A stretch of 64,000 bases of DNA from Rhytidiadelphus loreus (taxonomy: Eukaryota > Streptophyta > Bryopsida > Hypnales > Hylocomiaceae). Below the pieces are notes generated by a model. The model had not been told where the DNA came from and searched no databases. It worked only from the letters and a program-made list of their open reading frames with translations. The stretch is from positions 23,219,001-23,283,000 of the forward strand of contig OX344763.1 of assembly GCA_947034895.1 (NCBI GenBank), read 5' to 3'. Numbering within the stretch: the first letter of the stretch is position 1; each line of letters opens with the position of its first letter. Position numbers and translations under genes: made by a program. Positions 23,514-35,757 of the stretch are shown piece by piece.

Positions 23514-26500
23514 ATATTGAAGCCTTGAAAGCATTTCATTTCTACTAGAAATCAATTTTTTATTGATATTCTTGGGCTATTCATTTGTAATTCTACTCTG
23601 AATATAAAAAATTCTAAATTATTGAGTAGCAATTTGGAAAAATGAATGTGCAACCATGGAGCTTTGATTTTCTAATTTTAGAATGACACAACAAAATATG
23701 CTCCATAATATTCAACACTAGAATACAAACCGGGAGAGATTTTCAAACATTTTGACCACTAAGTGAATAATTATGATATGAATTGTTTTACTTTTTATTT
23801 TGGAATTTATGATAATTTCAAATTTTTTTCAAATAATGTAAATTTTTTACAACTAATAGAAGACATGTAACCACATCTCTGAAAAATATATACATATTCA
23901 TAGATACTTGTGAAATGAAGTGCAAAAAAACAATTATATATAGGGTCAATCCTTGAGGATTAAAAATATCTAGAATTCAATTGATATACAAGTTTTGGCA
24001 ACTATGAATTCTTTATCTTGAACCTTAAAGGTACATGTTAACCAATAGACAACATTGAACCCTATATTTGTCAATATAAAAACTCTAAAAATTTGGATTT
24101 TTTGGATGCAAAGTGGCCCCTATCAACTTTGAGATTTTTTTGTATCAAAATTCCAATCCAAGCGAAGTGGATGCAATTGGAATGGATGCTGATTTTTGGC
24201 ATTTGTTGGATTGAATTTCATCCTTGAGGAACCTCATTGTATTGTAGTCTTCCATGGAGTGAAGGTTAAACTTCCACATTCAAGAATTCAATTTGTGTAT
24301 TGAATCAAAGATTCACTCCCCCTTGTATAATGTCATTCTATATGTGACATTGTAAAACAAGCAAATTCCATCTCTGAGAATCCCAAGACAATAGGAATAT
24401 TCTTTCCCAAGATATATGGGAAGATACGAAGGGGTTTTATTAAGTTTAATGCATGAAGCATTGTAATTGGTCTTGTTAAGAATGATTTTGCTAGGGACTT
24501 CTTTCATTCTAGGGAATAATAGGGAGCCCTCCAATAATGAAAAATAATATTATCATAATTGCTCATTCAATGGATATTATGAGAATTTGTCATGTTATAT
24601 TTGCATTTGATTGAACAACTTGTGCATGTCAAGTTTGATTACTTTGAGTTAATTTTACAAAGGATGATACTAAATGGTAGACAAAACATACTAGAAATTC
24701 AAGTATAACAATATTTTCAATTTGAATAAGATTAAAATGCAAGATTGACATATTTTTATGTTGTAGTTAATGGATTGTCCAAAGTAGTCAGTGAGACTCC
24801 ATCGTCTTTAGTTCATCAAAAACTCCAAAATACCAATTGACTTCAAATTATATACACAGTTGGACATAAGGTGAATGATAGGATCTTTTGGTAGAAACAT
24901 TTCCTACTATCACTTAGATTGAATGGAAAAGCTTGTTGTTGAAAGTATACAAACTGCAAAGAATTGCATTAGCAAGGGAGTCAAAGAAGACAATAGAAAA
25001 ATTTCAAATGACTTTGTTCAAGCACAAACATTATTGCCCCAATGGATATTGATATGTAAACTTTGAAAATTTCCCTTTCTTGTATAGGCACGGCATTTTG
25101 TTGATAATATTTTTTATGCATTTATAAATAATTATAATGTTATAAATAGGATTTTACAAAATATGATACACATATGAATTTGGGTAGAGATTGAAGGACG
25201 CAATGCCACAATAGAAGAGTATTACGTGTCAATGCAGTGTAGAAAATGTGGTAGTGTAGGCACCACGTGGATGTTTTTAATGTGTTTGTAGTTGTTGTAG
25301 TGTATTTTCAATGCATTGTATTGAAGATAAACCAAGAATGGAAAGCTAATGGACGTACACTAAACTTTGGTTTTCTAAATGAATCCAATTGTTGAGTGAT
25401 TGCAGTTGTTGATGGTGTATATTCAAAATTGGCAATTGAATAGTGTGATATTAAAATAATTGCGTTTTACAATGACAAAAGACTGAATTGTACAAGCAAT
25501 AAGAGTATTTGAGAGCACAACAATATTAATAATGTGTGCTGAAGTTTGGAATGAAGGGCAATGGAGACTCTATTTAGAAGTAAGTTTACGGTAGTATGAT
25601 TGCTTTTTATCCACCTAAGTATGGTAAATAACTTCACAACGGGTTCTTTTCATTTGTTTTAGTTTTTTCTACTACAAGTGTCTAAACATTGGTCCAATGA
25701 GCCTTCCAAGAAATGCACTCTTTTTGTGAATATGAGGGTATGCAATTTAGAGAAAAAAATTAAAGAAATTCTACCTAACTACATTCAAGTGCGTAATCTA
25801 GCCATTTAACCAATTGTTGTGGTTTTCAAAAAATAGTAAGGATTCTTGAAACTAACTATCCTAAGTTGTAGACTTTTTTATGCAAGCCCCAAAACTTAAG
25901 ACACTTCAAAATCAGACCATCCTAGCATAAGTTATCAAGGGATGAAGTTTAAGTCTCTTAAAAAGACTTAAAACTTCATTCAAGGTTTTTACTAGGTTCC
26001 TTATTTGATTTTGATCTCAAAAAATATATGCTTCCTTGGTTTGTTTTGATCTTACTTTGTTTCAAGTTTCAACTTGGATGAAAAGTTTATACTATGGTTT
26101 CATCTGTTTGCTCATCTAAACTTCTTCCTACTCTAACTTCTAAACTATGAACTTGTTGTGGAGAAATAAACTAGTTATAGAATCCTCTAAGTATGTTTTT
26201 TCCAACTTCTATTGTTAAATTTCTAACTTGTTCTTGATTTCTTAATTCTAATTCCTACTTGTACCTCACGATCTGATTTTTGACAAATTACTATTTTTAG
26301 ATGTTTATCATTTAAAAAAAATTAGAGTCTGTTGCTAGCTTTCCAAAAATATAAGACACTTCTAATTTGGACTCTCCTAGTGAAAGTTATGCATGGATGA
26401 AGTTTAATTGTTAATCGGTGTTTAAAACTTCATCCGTTTGTTACTCCTAATTAATTAGTAATTGACAACTAAATTTTATTTATGAGTTTTATATGTTTAA

Positions 26501-28523
26501 TATTTTTTTAGGATACTCTTTCATTCTATTTGGACACTTCTAACTCTTCTTCATCCAATTTAAGTTCTAAACTTCATCTTAGGCTAACTTCCTTGTTTTA
26601 AGTTGGATTTCTAATCTTTTTGGAAACCTCTACACGCCGTCTACCAAGTTTTATACTCACTTTTGAATTGTTTTTCCATCCTCTTACACCTAGCTCTTGG
26701 TCTAATTGACAATGATTAACTTAAAGATTTTAAAACGTAAAGGAAAGAGTTTTAGAAGTCAAACCTCAAGCTCAGCATCCTCTTGGTAGTTGGCCATAGC
26801 TTCATGATACTCCCCTTCTTGTGCCATTACTCCTTCTACTTTGATAATGCTCACCACTGAAGTATAATTGAAATTCTAATACAATTTTAAAGAGTCTCTA
26901 AACTCTCTTTCCACCCTTTTTCTTCTACTTCTACTCTTCTCTTTTCTTTCCTCTATTCTCCTACAATTATTTGGATACTATAAGTATCTTAAATAATTGC
27001 TTCAATCTTCAAGAAAATAATTCATACGTCTAGGTTCACTCCTATCCTATTCTATCATATCCTAATCCTAATTTGTATGGATAGAAGGAATTCCCCCTTC
27101 CAAATCCTCTAACAAAATTATATAAAAACTCTCACTTTGGCTTCCTACTTCATTTTATCATTCAAACTTTAAGTTTTTGAACTCTACTTCTTTGTATTGT
27201 AGTTGAGAGAGAAAATTATGAGTTTAGAAGTTGCTGATTTCCACGCTCTTTGATGCTAATTGATGTTTTTATCCTCTAATTTCTTCTTCTAATTGCTAAA
27301 TTTCTTCTCACTAATTCTACTTCTATGTATTTTAGCTATTGGTCTGATTTTTGAAAAATTACTATCTTTAGAATTTTGTATTTCTTTTAGAGGCTAAAAT
27401 CAGATTTCCAAATTGATAAGGCACTTGCAAATTGGACCTTCCTAGTAGAAGTTATACATGGATGAAGTTTAACCGCTAATTAATGCTTAAAACTTCATCT
27501 ACTCACTATTCTTAGATGATAATCTCAAACCCACTTTTGATCACAGATCTAAACTTTAGATTTTTACTACTCCCTAATTCTATTGTTCTATTCTATTTGA
27601 ATGAGTTTATCACTTCTTCATCCAACTTGAGTGCTAAACTTCATTTACTCATAATTCACTCATTTCAACTTGAATTTTTTTGTATCTTATGTTTTTGGAA
27701 ACCTCTCACCCTTTACTTTATGATTCTCAACTCAATTGTATATTGTTACCACTTATCTTCACTCTTGGCCTAGGCTTTAAATAAACACTAACATAAAGAA
27801 ATGGCCAACTTGGCCAAACTTCCACTAACAAGGTCAAACTTCTACTAACAAAGCCAAACGGCTTAATAACGTAAAAATGGTCAAGAAGGGGGTTCAAAGT
27901 TTTGTTGTATTTTTGAACACGCAAGAATATCTATAACAAATTTTTCAAGGCTTTGTCGTATACTCGTATGTGGCAAAATCGGAAAGCAAAGAACAACAAA
28001 ATTAAACAAGGGATGTTCTAAAATATAAAACCACCAACCAAGTGTTAAACAAAGTATTAGTACAACATAGCAAATTAGTAGAAGTTTAGTATAAACTATA
28101 ATTAAGAAAAAATGACAACTAAAGGCCTCCCCTAAGCAACATCACCAATCATAAGGGAAAGAGTCTTTAGAATTACAACTACAAAGTTCTTTAAAAATTG
28201 AAGAAAATAACAAGAAAAACAATTCAAAACAAGTGCAAGAACAATAAATAAGATTTAAAAGGACCCCAAAGTCCTCCAAGATTCAAGAAAGAGCAACAAA
28301 AAGAGCTTAAAATGCTCCCCAAACACAACAAGTTGGCAATGTGACCTAAAATGATCAAAATCCAATTAAATGGACTCAACAAAAACAAGGCGGTTCAAAA
28401 TGAAACTAAGTGTGTGACTGCAACCCTAGTTTTGCACCTTTGTACCTCTATCATGTAGCTTCAACAATTAATTTATAGTAATGGAAATGTTGGCTTACTC
28501 TATACCCGGGGGGAACACTCACG
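23514..28523. other. Intergenic, AT-rich, with a thrice-repeated block
   Basis: No convincing gene. Around 25900-25990, 26330-26450 and 27400-27510 there is a related block. It includes a phrase like AAGTTATGCATGGATGAAG or a close variant and then an inverted AAGTTTAA...TTAAAACTT pair. These look like decayed copies of one element. A possible small exon is listed at 26759. Confidence 0.45.
26759..26827 (-). other. Short exon-like open frame
   Basis: A 22-codon frame from ATG at 26827 reads MAQEGEYHEAMANYQEDAEL and then EV and TGA. A possible donor GAG/GTTTGA lies near its end. The acidic, non-biased composition stands out from the AT-rich surroundings. No family is recognised. It may be a stray exon or chance. 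Confidence 0.2.
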
Positions 28524-28726
28524 CACTACAAGAGAAAGGGGTGTTTTAAGTAGTGTCCTAGACATCACGTCTTTTAAGTAATGTCTTTTAAGTAAGGTTT
28601 TAAGTAAAATTTTACTAAAAAGACAGTCTTTTTAGTAAAATTTTACTTAAAACTTTACTTAAAAGACATTACTTAAAAGACGTGATGTCTAGGACACTAC
28701 TTAAAACACCCCTTTCTCTTGTAGTG
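28524..28726. mobile_element. 203-bp CACTA-type foldback MITE (copy 2)
   Basis: It begins CACTACAAGAGAAAGGGGTG, ends with the reverse complement, and is flanked by ACG on both sides (28521-28523 and 28727-28729), the 3-bp duplication expected of the CACTA superfamily. It differs from the copy at 29927 at about one position, so both are recent. The repeated word ACTTAAAAGAC resembles CACTA subterminal transposase sites. Confidence 0.88.
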
Positions 28727-29291
28727 ACGGTTTTTAGATAACTATGTGAGTTAAAAGATAGGGTTCATTTAATTCAAAGGGGACAAATTTTATATAATTT
28801 GTAGAGCTACTATAGGGTTCATGAAATGCTACACATTCTAATATATATAAATTAGGGTATGCAAAATCATCATATAATAGGAATTTTTATTAATAAGTTA
28901 GCCTTGACAAATAGAAGCCATGCAAATTTTTCATAATATGATGAGTATAGATGTGGACAAATAATTTCATATGGATGATAAAATAAACATATTCAAGAAA
29001 ATCTACGATGAAGGGCGGTCGGCTAAAATTGTGCCATGGTAATTGTAGTGTATATATAAAAACAAACTAAATGTAAATGTAAGACATCAACTAAAAGTGG
29101 AAAAATTGTCACATTGTATGAATAGGAAGGTTTACCTTAGTGGGTTCAACAAACTGAAAATTGTACAATATGAAGATAGAATTTATAGTTCATTTAACTC
29201 TAAGCTTTGAAGCCATATATATTAATCACACTCATATTGAATGAGATTTCATGGGATAGTTTCATTACAAATTTTAAAGTGTTCAATGTTA
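28727..29291. other. Intergenic, AT-rich
   Basis: No gene or repeat recognised. Confidence 0.5.
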
Positions 29292-30254
29292 TTAACCCCT
29301 AAAAACTAGAGGGTGTTTTGGAAGAGCAAGAATCCAAAATTGCTAACTTTGATGCATTGTCTAAAATAATTTTTTTTTTTAAATAATCCAATTGTATAAA
29401 AGTGTATTATGTAGTTATAACAACGTGTAGAAACAATTTTAGTCCATTTGACCATGTGGATTGAAAGATTATAATGTTTGAAGTAAGAAAAAAAATCTTT
29501 ATTTTCATTCTTGCAAACTAGGATCAATAGATTTCCAGCCCTCTTAGAGTAAAATATTTGGTTTGCACAAAATCGAGGATTTTGACTATTCATATATATA
29601 TGTTGTTGGATTCACTCATAAAAAATTTGAATCAACTTGCAATGCAAAGAGGTTAAATGCATTGGCAATACACTAGTCTTTTTTTGAGGTTAGGAAAAAA
29701 GGTTTTTTCTTGAAGCCACCGTAACATAGCTAATAAAGTTTGACTCCTTTGAGAATGTGATTTGAAAACTAAATTGTTTTTGATAATTGTATGCCATATT
29801 TTATTAGTAATATAAATGCCAAATTTCAATAGTTGATGAGATTTTTTGCAAAAGACACCCCAAAGATGCCCAAATTGCAAGGGAAACCAAAAAAATTTAG
29901 GGCAGAAAAAAATTATATTTCCACTACACTACAAGAGAAAGGGGTGTTTTAAGTAGTGTCCTAGACATCACGTCTTTTAAGTAATGTCTTTTAAGTAAGG
30001 TTTTAAGTAAAATTTTACTAAAAAGACAGTCTTTTTAGTAAAATTTTACTTAAAACCTTACTTAAAAGACATTACTTAAAAGACGTGATGTCTAGGACAC
30101 TACTTAAAACACCCCTTTCTCTTGTAGTGCTAAGAGGATACATGTTCACATCTTGTGTCAAAATTTTATGAACATTTAACCAAAATTGACTTCATAGAGA
30201 CCTACCCATAGTTTCAATTGTTCATTCAATGGACTATTGGCCTCTATGGGTTAA
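29292..30254. mobile_element. TTAA-target transposon (copy 5) carrying a nested MITE
   Basis: TTAA at 29292-29295 is followed by CCCCTAAAAACTAGAGG, and GGCCTCTATGGG precedes TTAA at 30251-30254. The interior is AT-rich. A 203-bp CACTA MITE with its own target duplication is inserted at 29927-30129, so this element is the older of the two. Confidence 0.55.
29927..30129. mobile_element. 203-bp CACTA-type MITE (copy 3), a perfect palindrome
   Basis: Both halves are exact reverse complements over about 101 bp with a single unpaired A at the centre (GAC-A-GTC). It is flanked by CTA on both sides (29924-29926 and 30130-30132). A transcript would fold into one uninterrupted hairpin. The lack of any arm mismatch indicates very recent insertion or arm homogenisation. 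Confidence 0.9.
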
Positions 30255-30672
30255 AAATTGCCACTTGAATTCAATTGATTATTGTTGGTTTCACAATGTC
30301 TACCCCATACATAGATGCAGTAGATGAAAGAAAAAATTTGTGAAGAAGGGTGGGGGTGGGAGATAATTGGACACTTAAATTTTATATTTAAGATACATCC
30401 ATTTAAAAACTTGCATGAATGAATTGATAAAAACTATAGGATATTGGAAATATGCCCTTTTTAGCTTTTTATGTAAAAATACGGTCATCTTAAATGCAAT
30501 AATTAAAGTAAATAGCCCCACATAAAATACCCTCTTAACTCAGGTGTATACCTTAAATTACAAAGAATGATCCCCCCGAGACTCTATATGACAGGTGGAT
30601 CCTCAGGAGGGTAATTCTTCTTAAGATCCACATGTGGAAGTTGTACATGTCAGTGAGTACATATTTCTCACT
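30255..30672. other. Intergenic
   Basis: No gene recognised. A short stretch near 30580-30640 is less AT-rich but has no frame of note. Confidence 0.5.
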
Positions 30673-31290
30673 TTAATCCCAAAAGCCCATTGTCCCTCAA
30701 GGGACAAAATGCATTTTGGGCAAGTTCCTAAGAGTAAAAAATTTTGGCAAATTCTTTTGAAATTTTTTTGTAAGATAGAAAAACTTAATAGCTTTCCAGA
30801 TATTTAAAAAAGAAATTCAAATCCATGCTCAAGAGCAAAAATTATACTACAATAAGTCCAAATTTCAATGTAGTGGGCAACAAAAGAAATTTACAAAAGC
30901 TTGAATTAAATATTTTAAAATATTTTTTTTTGATAGATTGTATTTTTGTTTGCATAGAAAGCTTTTACTCGTTCCATTTTGATTTGTGATGTGAAAGTTA
31001 TGGAGTATCTTGTTTTGCAAACAATCAAAGCTGCATCTTTTAGAAAAAATAATATAAAGGATTAGTTTTCAACCTTCATTTTCACATTTCTTCAAAAAAG
31101 AAAGTTCTTTAAGCCACAAGGTTAATGTTGATTGTTAAAACAATCTCACCATTAGGATTAGTATGTTCTAATTCTATCTTAGAGTTTTGAATGATTTGTT
31201 TTATCCTTCTATCTTGTACCAACTTCTACTTAACGATTTTTTTAATTATAAAAATCATGTTATTTTTCACAAGCCACGAAGTTATTACCT
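30673..31290. mobile_element. TTAA-target transposon, right end missing
   Basis: TTAA at 30673-30676 is followed by TCCCAAAAGCCCATTGTCCC, matching the CATTGTCCC end of the copy at 33685. The interior (ATCTCACCATTAGGATTAGT) is collinear with that copy. The other end is lost at about 31290, where the orphan 5' flank of unit B begins. Confidence 0.5.
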
Positions 31291-31697
31291 TCTCACTCCA
31301 AAATCTAGGCATGAAAAATGCCCCTAGAATGTGCATATGTCTTCAAATTGCACACTACGATAAACTTGGCCATCATTACCTAGCACGCAAAGACAAACCA
31401 TCCTCAGTTAAAGGGTCTGAAAAAAAAATATTGAGTTGTATGTATTGTGCTCTCAAACCATTTCAAGATCAAAATTCATCCTTTAGAATATGTCCCAAAT
31501 TGCTCTGCAAAAAAAGAAGTAAGCATGTACCCTCCAACAATGGAAACATCAACAAAAAAAACATTTGTTCTTCAATTTCTCAACACATCTCTCAGTCAAA
31601 GCTATTGGGGAGAGGCCATTCCAAAGATTAGCCAAACAAACATAGTTTCACCAAGATACCCATATAGCTAACAATCTACATTGATACACCTTTAGAT

Positions 31698-31925
31698 GGC
31701 CAGGGTGAATTGACCCCCTCGCTCGGCCCTGCGGGCAAACTCTGGAATTATTTATTTTCTACACATGAATTTTTTTGCAAAATTTTAATTCATTTTTGCG
31801 ATCAGAGACCCCAAATTAAATAAGAGAGGTCAAGAGTATACCCTAGAACAGCCCAAAATAAAGAGGCTTTTTTTTTACATTGCACCCCTAGTAAGACCGA
31901 GCGAGGGGGTCAATCCACCCCAATC
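31698..31925. mobile_element. hAT-like MITE, about 228 bp (copy 1)
   Basis: The inverted termini are GGCCAGGGTGAATTGACCCC and, read from the other end, GATTGGGGTGGATTGACCCC, with CTCGCTCGG just inside both. It is flanked by CTTTAGAT and CTTTAGAA, an 8-bp target duplication with one mismatch. The paralogous unit A has an uninterrupted TTTAGAATTGG here. Confidence 0.75.
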
Positions 31926-32290
31926 CTTTAGAATTGGCATGAAATGGTTAGATTTAGAATGAGCTAATCGTTTACTTTTGTCCAAAACCGATTCAAATTT
32001 ATAACACCAAATACCAAGAAAAACGTAGCTCACTTATAGATGGTTGGAATTCAAGAAACTGACAGAAACTTGAGATTGTTTACCTAACCACTAAAATAGA
32101 CAAACATCGCATTCAATGTAGTTTGGGGAGAAGCCCAACATCCGAAAGAATCACCACTTCAACATGCACCTCTCTCAAACAGTAATTCTAGACCTCCAAC
32201 AACACTTCTAGACTATTCCAAATCTCTAGCAATCAACTCCAAGGGCTAACAAGTTAACCCATATACTATAATCTAGTCCTCATCCAATGG

Positions 32291-32465
32291 AAAGCAACTC
32301 ACACCTATAAAATGCATATTAAATGTAGTCAATACAAAATAGAAATGATATTTACATGACAGATAAAACAAAATTGTAGGAAGCAACTCACACCTATGAA
32401 ATGCAGTCAATACAAAACAGAAATGACATTTACATGACAGGTAAAACAAAATTGTAGGAAGCAAG
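32291..32465. repeat. Tandem duplication of about 85 bp inside unit B
   Basis: The segment from GCAACTCACACCTATAAAATG through AAAACAAAATTGTAGGAA occurs twice in direct succession with small differences. Units A and C have a single version. Confidence 0.75.
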
Positions 32466-33684
32466 TGCAAAAACGTGGCATCCATGTCTGAAGAGAATCT
32501 ACTCAAAGGATTCATAGATTCTATATAAGATCAAAGCAAATGTCAACAACAAGATTGTAGTTCAGAATCTCACTACACAACACTGAGGAGAGCAAGCACA
32601 AAGCAACGTGGTAAACTTTCAATTGGTGTTTAGTCTGTTACCCCACAAGTTACAAATCTGTTTCCATGGTTCAAGAGTTTGTACTCAACATTCAAACTCC
32701 AATATTGAAGATAGAGGCATAAAAATTCTCGAACTACAAAAATTAGAAGAAACCAAGAACATTACCGGTGTCTGCTGGGCTACACACTTTGGGAGTGCTG
32801 CAAATCATAGCCCGGCGAGGATGGTGCTGAGAAAGAATCAACATGGAATTCCAGGATCAAAAGCAAAGCACACCTATCGTATACAAAGCCCTGCCATAGC
32901 TGCACAATGGAAGACTTGGTTAGCAGTTCACACATCATTTCAACAAGACATGGAAGAAAGGAAAGCGATTCCATCACCCTTGCATGTGGCCCCAAATCGT
33001 CCATGAGGGTGTATGAATCAAAGGATACAACAAGTTATCCTAATTTTCCAAAACCTATTGGTATGAATACTCGTAACAGTACTGTATGCCAAAAAAAAGA
33101 CAGCGACTCTCCAAATCCTGATTGCACGCATGCTGCCACCTAATAGTATTGAGAACAAGGTGGAGACTGTGGTATACAATCAATTTCTACTGACAACTCC
33201 GGCTGCAAAGAAAATGAATAGATGAGGTTGGGATACTTCATCAGAGGTTCAGCTGGTGTACATCCCTCAATCGAAATGTACATCTGGGTCAAAGCAGCAA
33301 ATGACACCGACATAACTCTGACTCCTCAAAACTACTGCACGCGGGTCCAAATAATGCATTCCTTGGTGCGATGGAATCCTGTTTCATCCGCCGGGATGTA
33401 CATACAAGAAATGGACCAAAATTAACCAATCTCAGAAATGGAACCATGCTTACCAGTAAGGAGTGGAGACTTAGATGCTCCTGCCATAAAATGAAAATGA
33501 AAAAGCTTCCGCTTATCACTGGATGGAGACCTTGAACTCAACTAGCTAACATGATCAACCCGAAAGGAGAGTAAGCATTGTTCCAGGTTTTCATGGGATT
33601 TACAGTCATCGATCAACACCAACAACGACAACAACTGAGAACGAGCGAGGATGAGGAGGATGTCACTTACAATCCAAGGCGAGA

Positions 33685-34618
33685 TTAACCCCTAAAGTCC
33701 CATTGTCCCCTCAGGGGTCAATTTGGAATTTGGGCAGGTTCCTATGGGCTGAAATTTTACCCTAATTTTTTGAAACTTTTTTTGAAGATAGAAAATCTGA
33801 TAAGCTTTGTGGGAATATAATTTTTATTTCAATCAGTGCCCGGGAGCAAAAGTTATACCACAAATAGGTTGAAACTGAACTTGGCGGGCAGCACAAAAAA
33901 TATTGCAAAAATTCAAAATAAATTAAAATTTTTTTTTTTCCTGAAAGATAATGTTTTTGTCTACATCTAAGGATTTGATTCATTCCACTTTGATTAGTGA
34001 TGTGAAAGTTATGAACAATCTTATTTTTCGGGCAATCTAAGCATCTTTTTGGAAAAAAACAACTTGTAGGATTCATCTCAGAGTGCAATTTTGAATTTTT
34101 TTGAATTTTTTTTTTTGAAAAGGTTAAATTTTCTTGTTAGAACAATCTCACCGTTGGGTTTATTGTATTTCAATCCCATCTAAGAGCTATTATCAACTTA
34201 GTTTTTCTTTCAATCTTGGACCTACTTCTACTTCACAATTTTTTGAAGTATGAAAATCAAGTTTTTATTTTTTGAAGTTTTTTTCCTAGACTCCCAACTC
34301 AATTCTTCAACACAATAAATTTTAAATTCAAACTCCACAATGTAATTTTTTTCCACAAATAGAGATCAAAGTCATCTAAAATTGCAATCCAGTGTTCAAA
34401 AAAACTTGTTTTTTCAACTTTGAATGCTCATATCTCTCAATCTCTACGGTCAAACTTCATGAAATTTTTACCACATGATCTAAAACAAGTAAAGTTTAAG
34501 ATCCTACAATTCAGTTCCAAAAAAAGTATTTTTTTTTGTTTTTTTGGACTAACGCAGTAGAAATGGCAGTTTTGAGTGGTTTTTGACAGAAAAATGGCCT
34601 TGGGACTTTAGGGGTTAA
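33685..34618. mobile_element. TTAA-target transposon (copy 6) with paralogous empty sites
   Basis: The insertion reads GAGA-TTAA-CCCCTAAAGTCCCA ... TGGGACTTTAGGGG-TTAA-GCTGATC. The empty site in unit A is GAGATTAAGCTGATCC (about 17372) and in unit C GAGCTTAAGCTGATCG, so the target duplication is exactly TTAA. The terminal repeats match over 14 bp (CCCCTAAAGTCCCA). Orientation is opposite to the copy at 21873. There is no transposase frame. TTAA targets with CCC-starting termini are hallmarks of the piggyBac superfamily. Confidence 0.85.
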
Positions 34619-34723
34619 GCTGATCGACAGCAGTTGGAGATTGACACGCCCAACCCTCCCACTCCACAACACAGCTTGACGCCTTCACAAGCAGCTGAGG
34701 AGCTAGAGCATCTCAGATTTGCT

Positions 34724-35172
34724 TAAGGTCAAAACACCCATTACCGTTCTGTAGTCCAATTCCATCAGTAGACCAGCCCAATTCTGTCACCAACTTCGGC
34801 CCCAATTCCGCCTAAAATCCCCCCCAATTCCCTTCCTTTTATGACAAAATCAGAGAATTGTATGATAGAATCAAGGATTTTTATGACAACAAGGGTTACG
34901 TGTCACTCCATTAATAGAGAATATCTAGTACTTGAATAGGCGGTAATGGGTTGTTTATGGGACAATTTTGACCCCACTCTATAAATGGTTTTGTAATTTC
35001 AGGACTGACCACTTCAAAAATTCACAGAAATTACAATTTTAATGAGAAAATTATAATTCGACTTGAGTTTGATCCGTGAAACAAAAACACACCTCTGAAA
35101 AATATGTGCCCTTCTTGAAATTAAACCCAATATAGTCAGATTGCAAATCAGGGGGGTGATAGGTAGTTCTAC
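34724..35172. mobile_element. About 449-bp insertion in unit B with GGT-type termini
   Basis: Unit A reads GATTTGCTTAATTGAGGAAAATCG without a break; in B the same site is split as GATTTGCTTAA, insert, CTTAATTGAAGAAAATTG. The insert starts GGTCAAAACACCCATTACC and its other end read inwards is GGTAGAACTACCTATCACC. The duplicated target is CTTAA or TTAA/TAA. PIF/Harbinger is one option. A related stretch lies at 57919-58250. Confidence 0.55.
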
Positions 35173-35367
35173 CTTAATTGAAGAAAATTGAATACCAAAA
35201 CGAGAGTACCACTTTGTCATGCACCTCTCTCTCAACCTCCAACCTGGTGGGGACGATGGTGGGGTCTGGAGGGGCAATAGTGGTACCATTTGTTGCAGCT
35301 TTCCCACATGACGACGTCAGGGAGACAGCCAGGGCCAGGGTAGAGCAAGCCGCTCCCTGCCAAAAAT

Positions 35368-35593
35368 GGCCAGGGTGAACTGACCCCCTCGCTCGGCCCT
35401 GCGGGCAAACCCTGGAGTTATTTATTTTTTGCAAATGAATTTTTTTGCAAAATTTTATTTCATTTTTGCGATCAGAGACCCCAAATTAGATTAGAGAGGT
35501 TAAGAATATACCCTAGAACGGCCCAAAATAGGGGGCTTTTTTTTACATGCACCCCTGGTAAGGCTGAGCGAGGGGGGTCAATCCACTCTGATC
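35368..35593. mobile_element. hAT-like MITE, 226 bp (copy 2)
   Basis: Same termini and interior as the copy at 31698 (GGCCAGGGTGAACTGACCCC at the start). Flanked by CCAAAAAT (35360-35367) and CCAAGAAT (35594-35601), an 8-bp duplication with one mismatch. Confidence 0.75.
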
Positions 35594-35647
35594 CCAAGAA
35601 TGAGGGTACAGTAAGGTGATTGGCACGACTTTTAGTTGGTAGGGAGG

Positions 35648-35750
35648 GGCCGGGGTGAACCAACCCCCTCGCTCATCCCCAAGGGTGCATGTAAAGAAAA
35701 AGACTCCCTATTGGGGTCTTGATTCATTTATTTTCTACACCTCTCCTAGC
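35648..35750. mobile_element. Partial hAT-like MITE
   Basis: About 100 bp starting GGCCGGGGTGAACCAACCCC resemble one end of the family, but the other terminus is missing and the sequence runs into the next copy. Confidence 0.5.
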
Positions 35751-35757
35751 TAATTTG

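Larger units (their letters stand above)
31291..35367. repeat. Orphan 5' flank of a kinase-LRR gene (unit B)
   Basis: Starting just upstream of where exon 1 should lie, this region is collinear with 14090-17700 (A) and 51140-54770 (C), but the gene itself is absent. Landmarks shared with A and C include TTTAGAATTGGCATGAAATGG, CTGCTGGGCTACACAC-like words and CACTTCATCAGAGGTTCAGC. It is interrupted by a hAT-like MITE (31698), a TTAA element (33685) and a 448-bp insert (34724), all missing at the same points in A and C. Confidence 0.75.
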
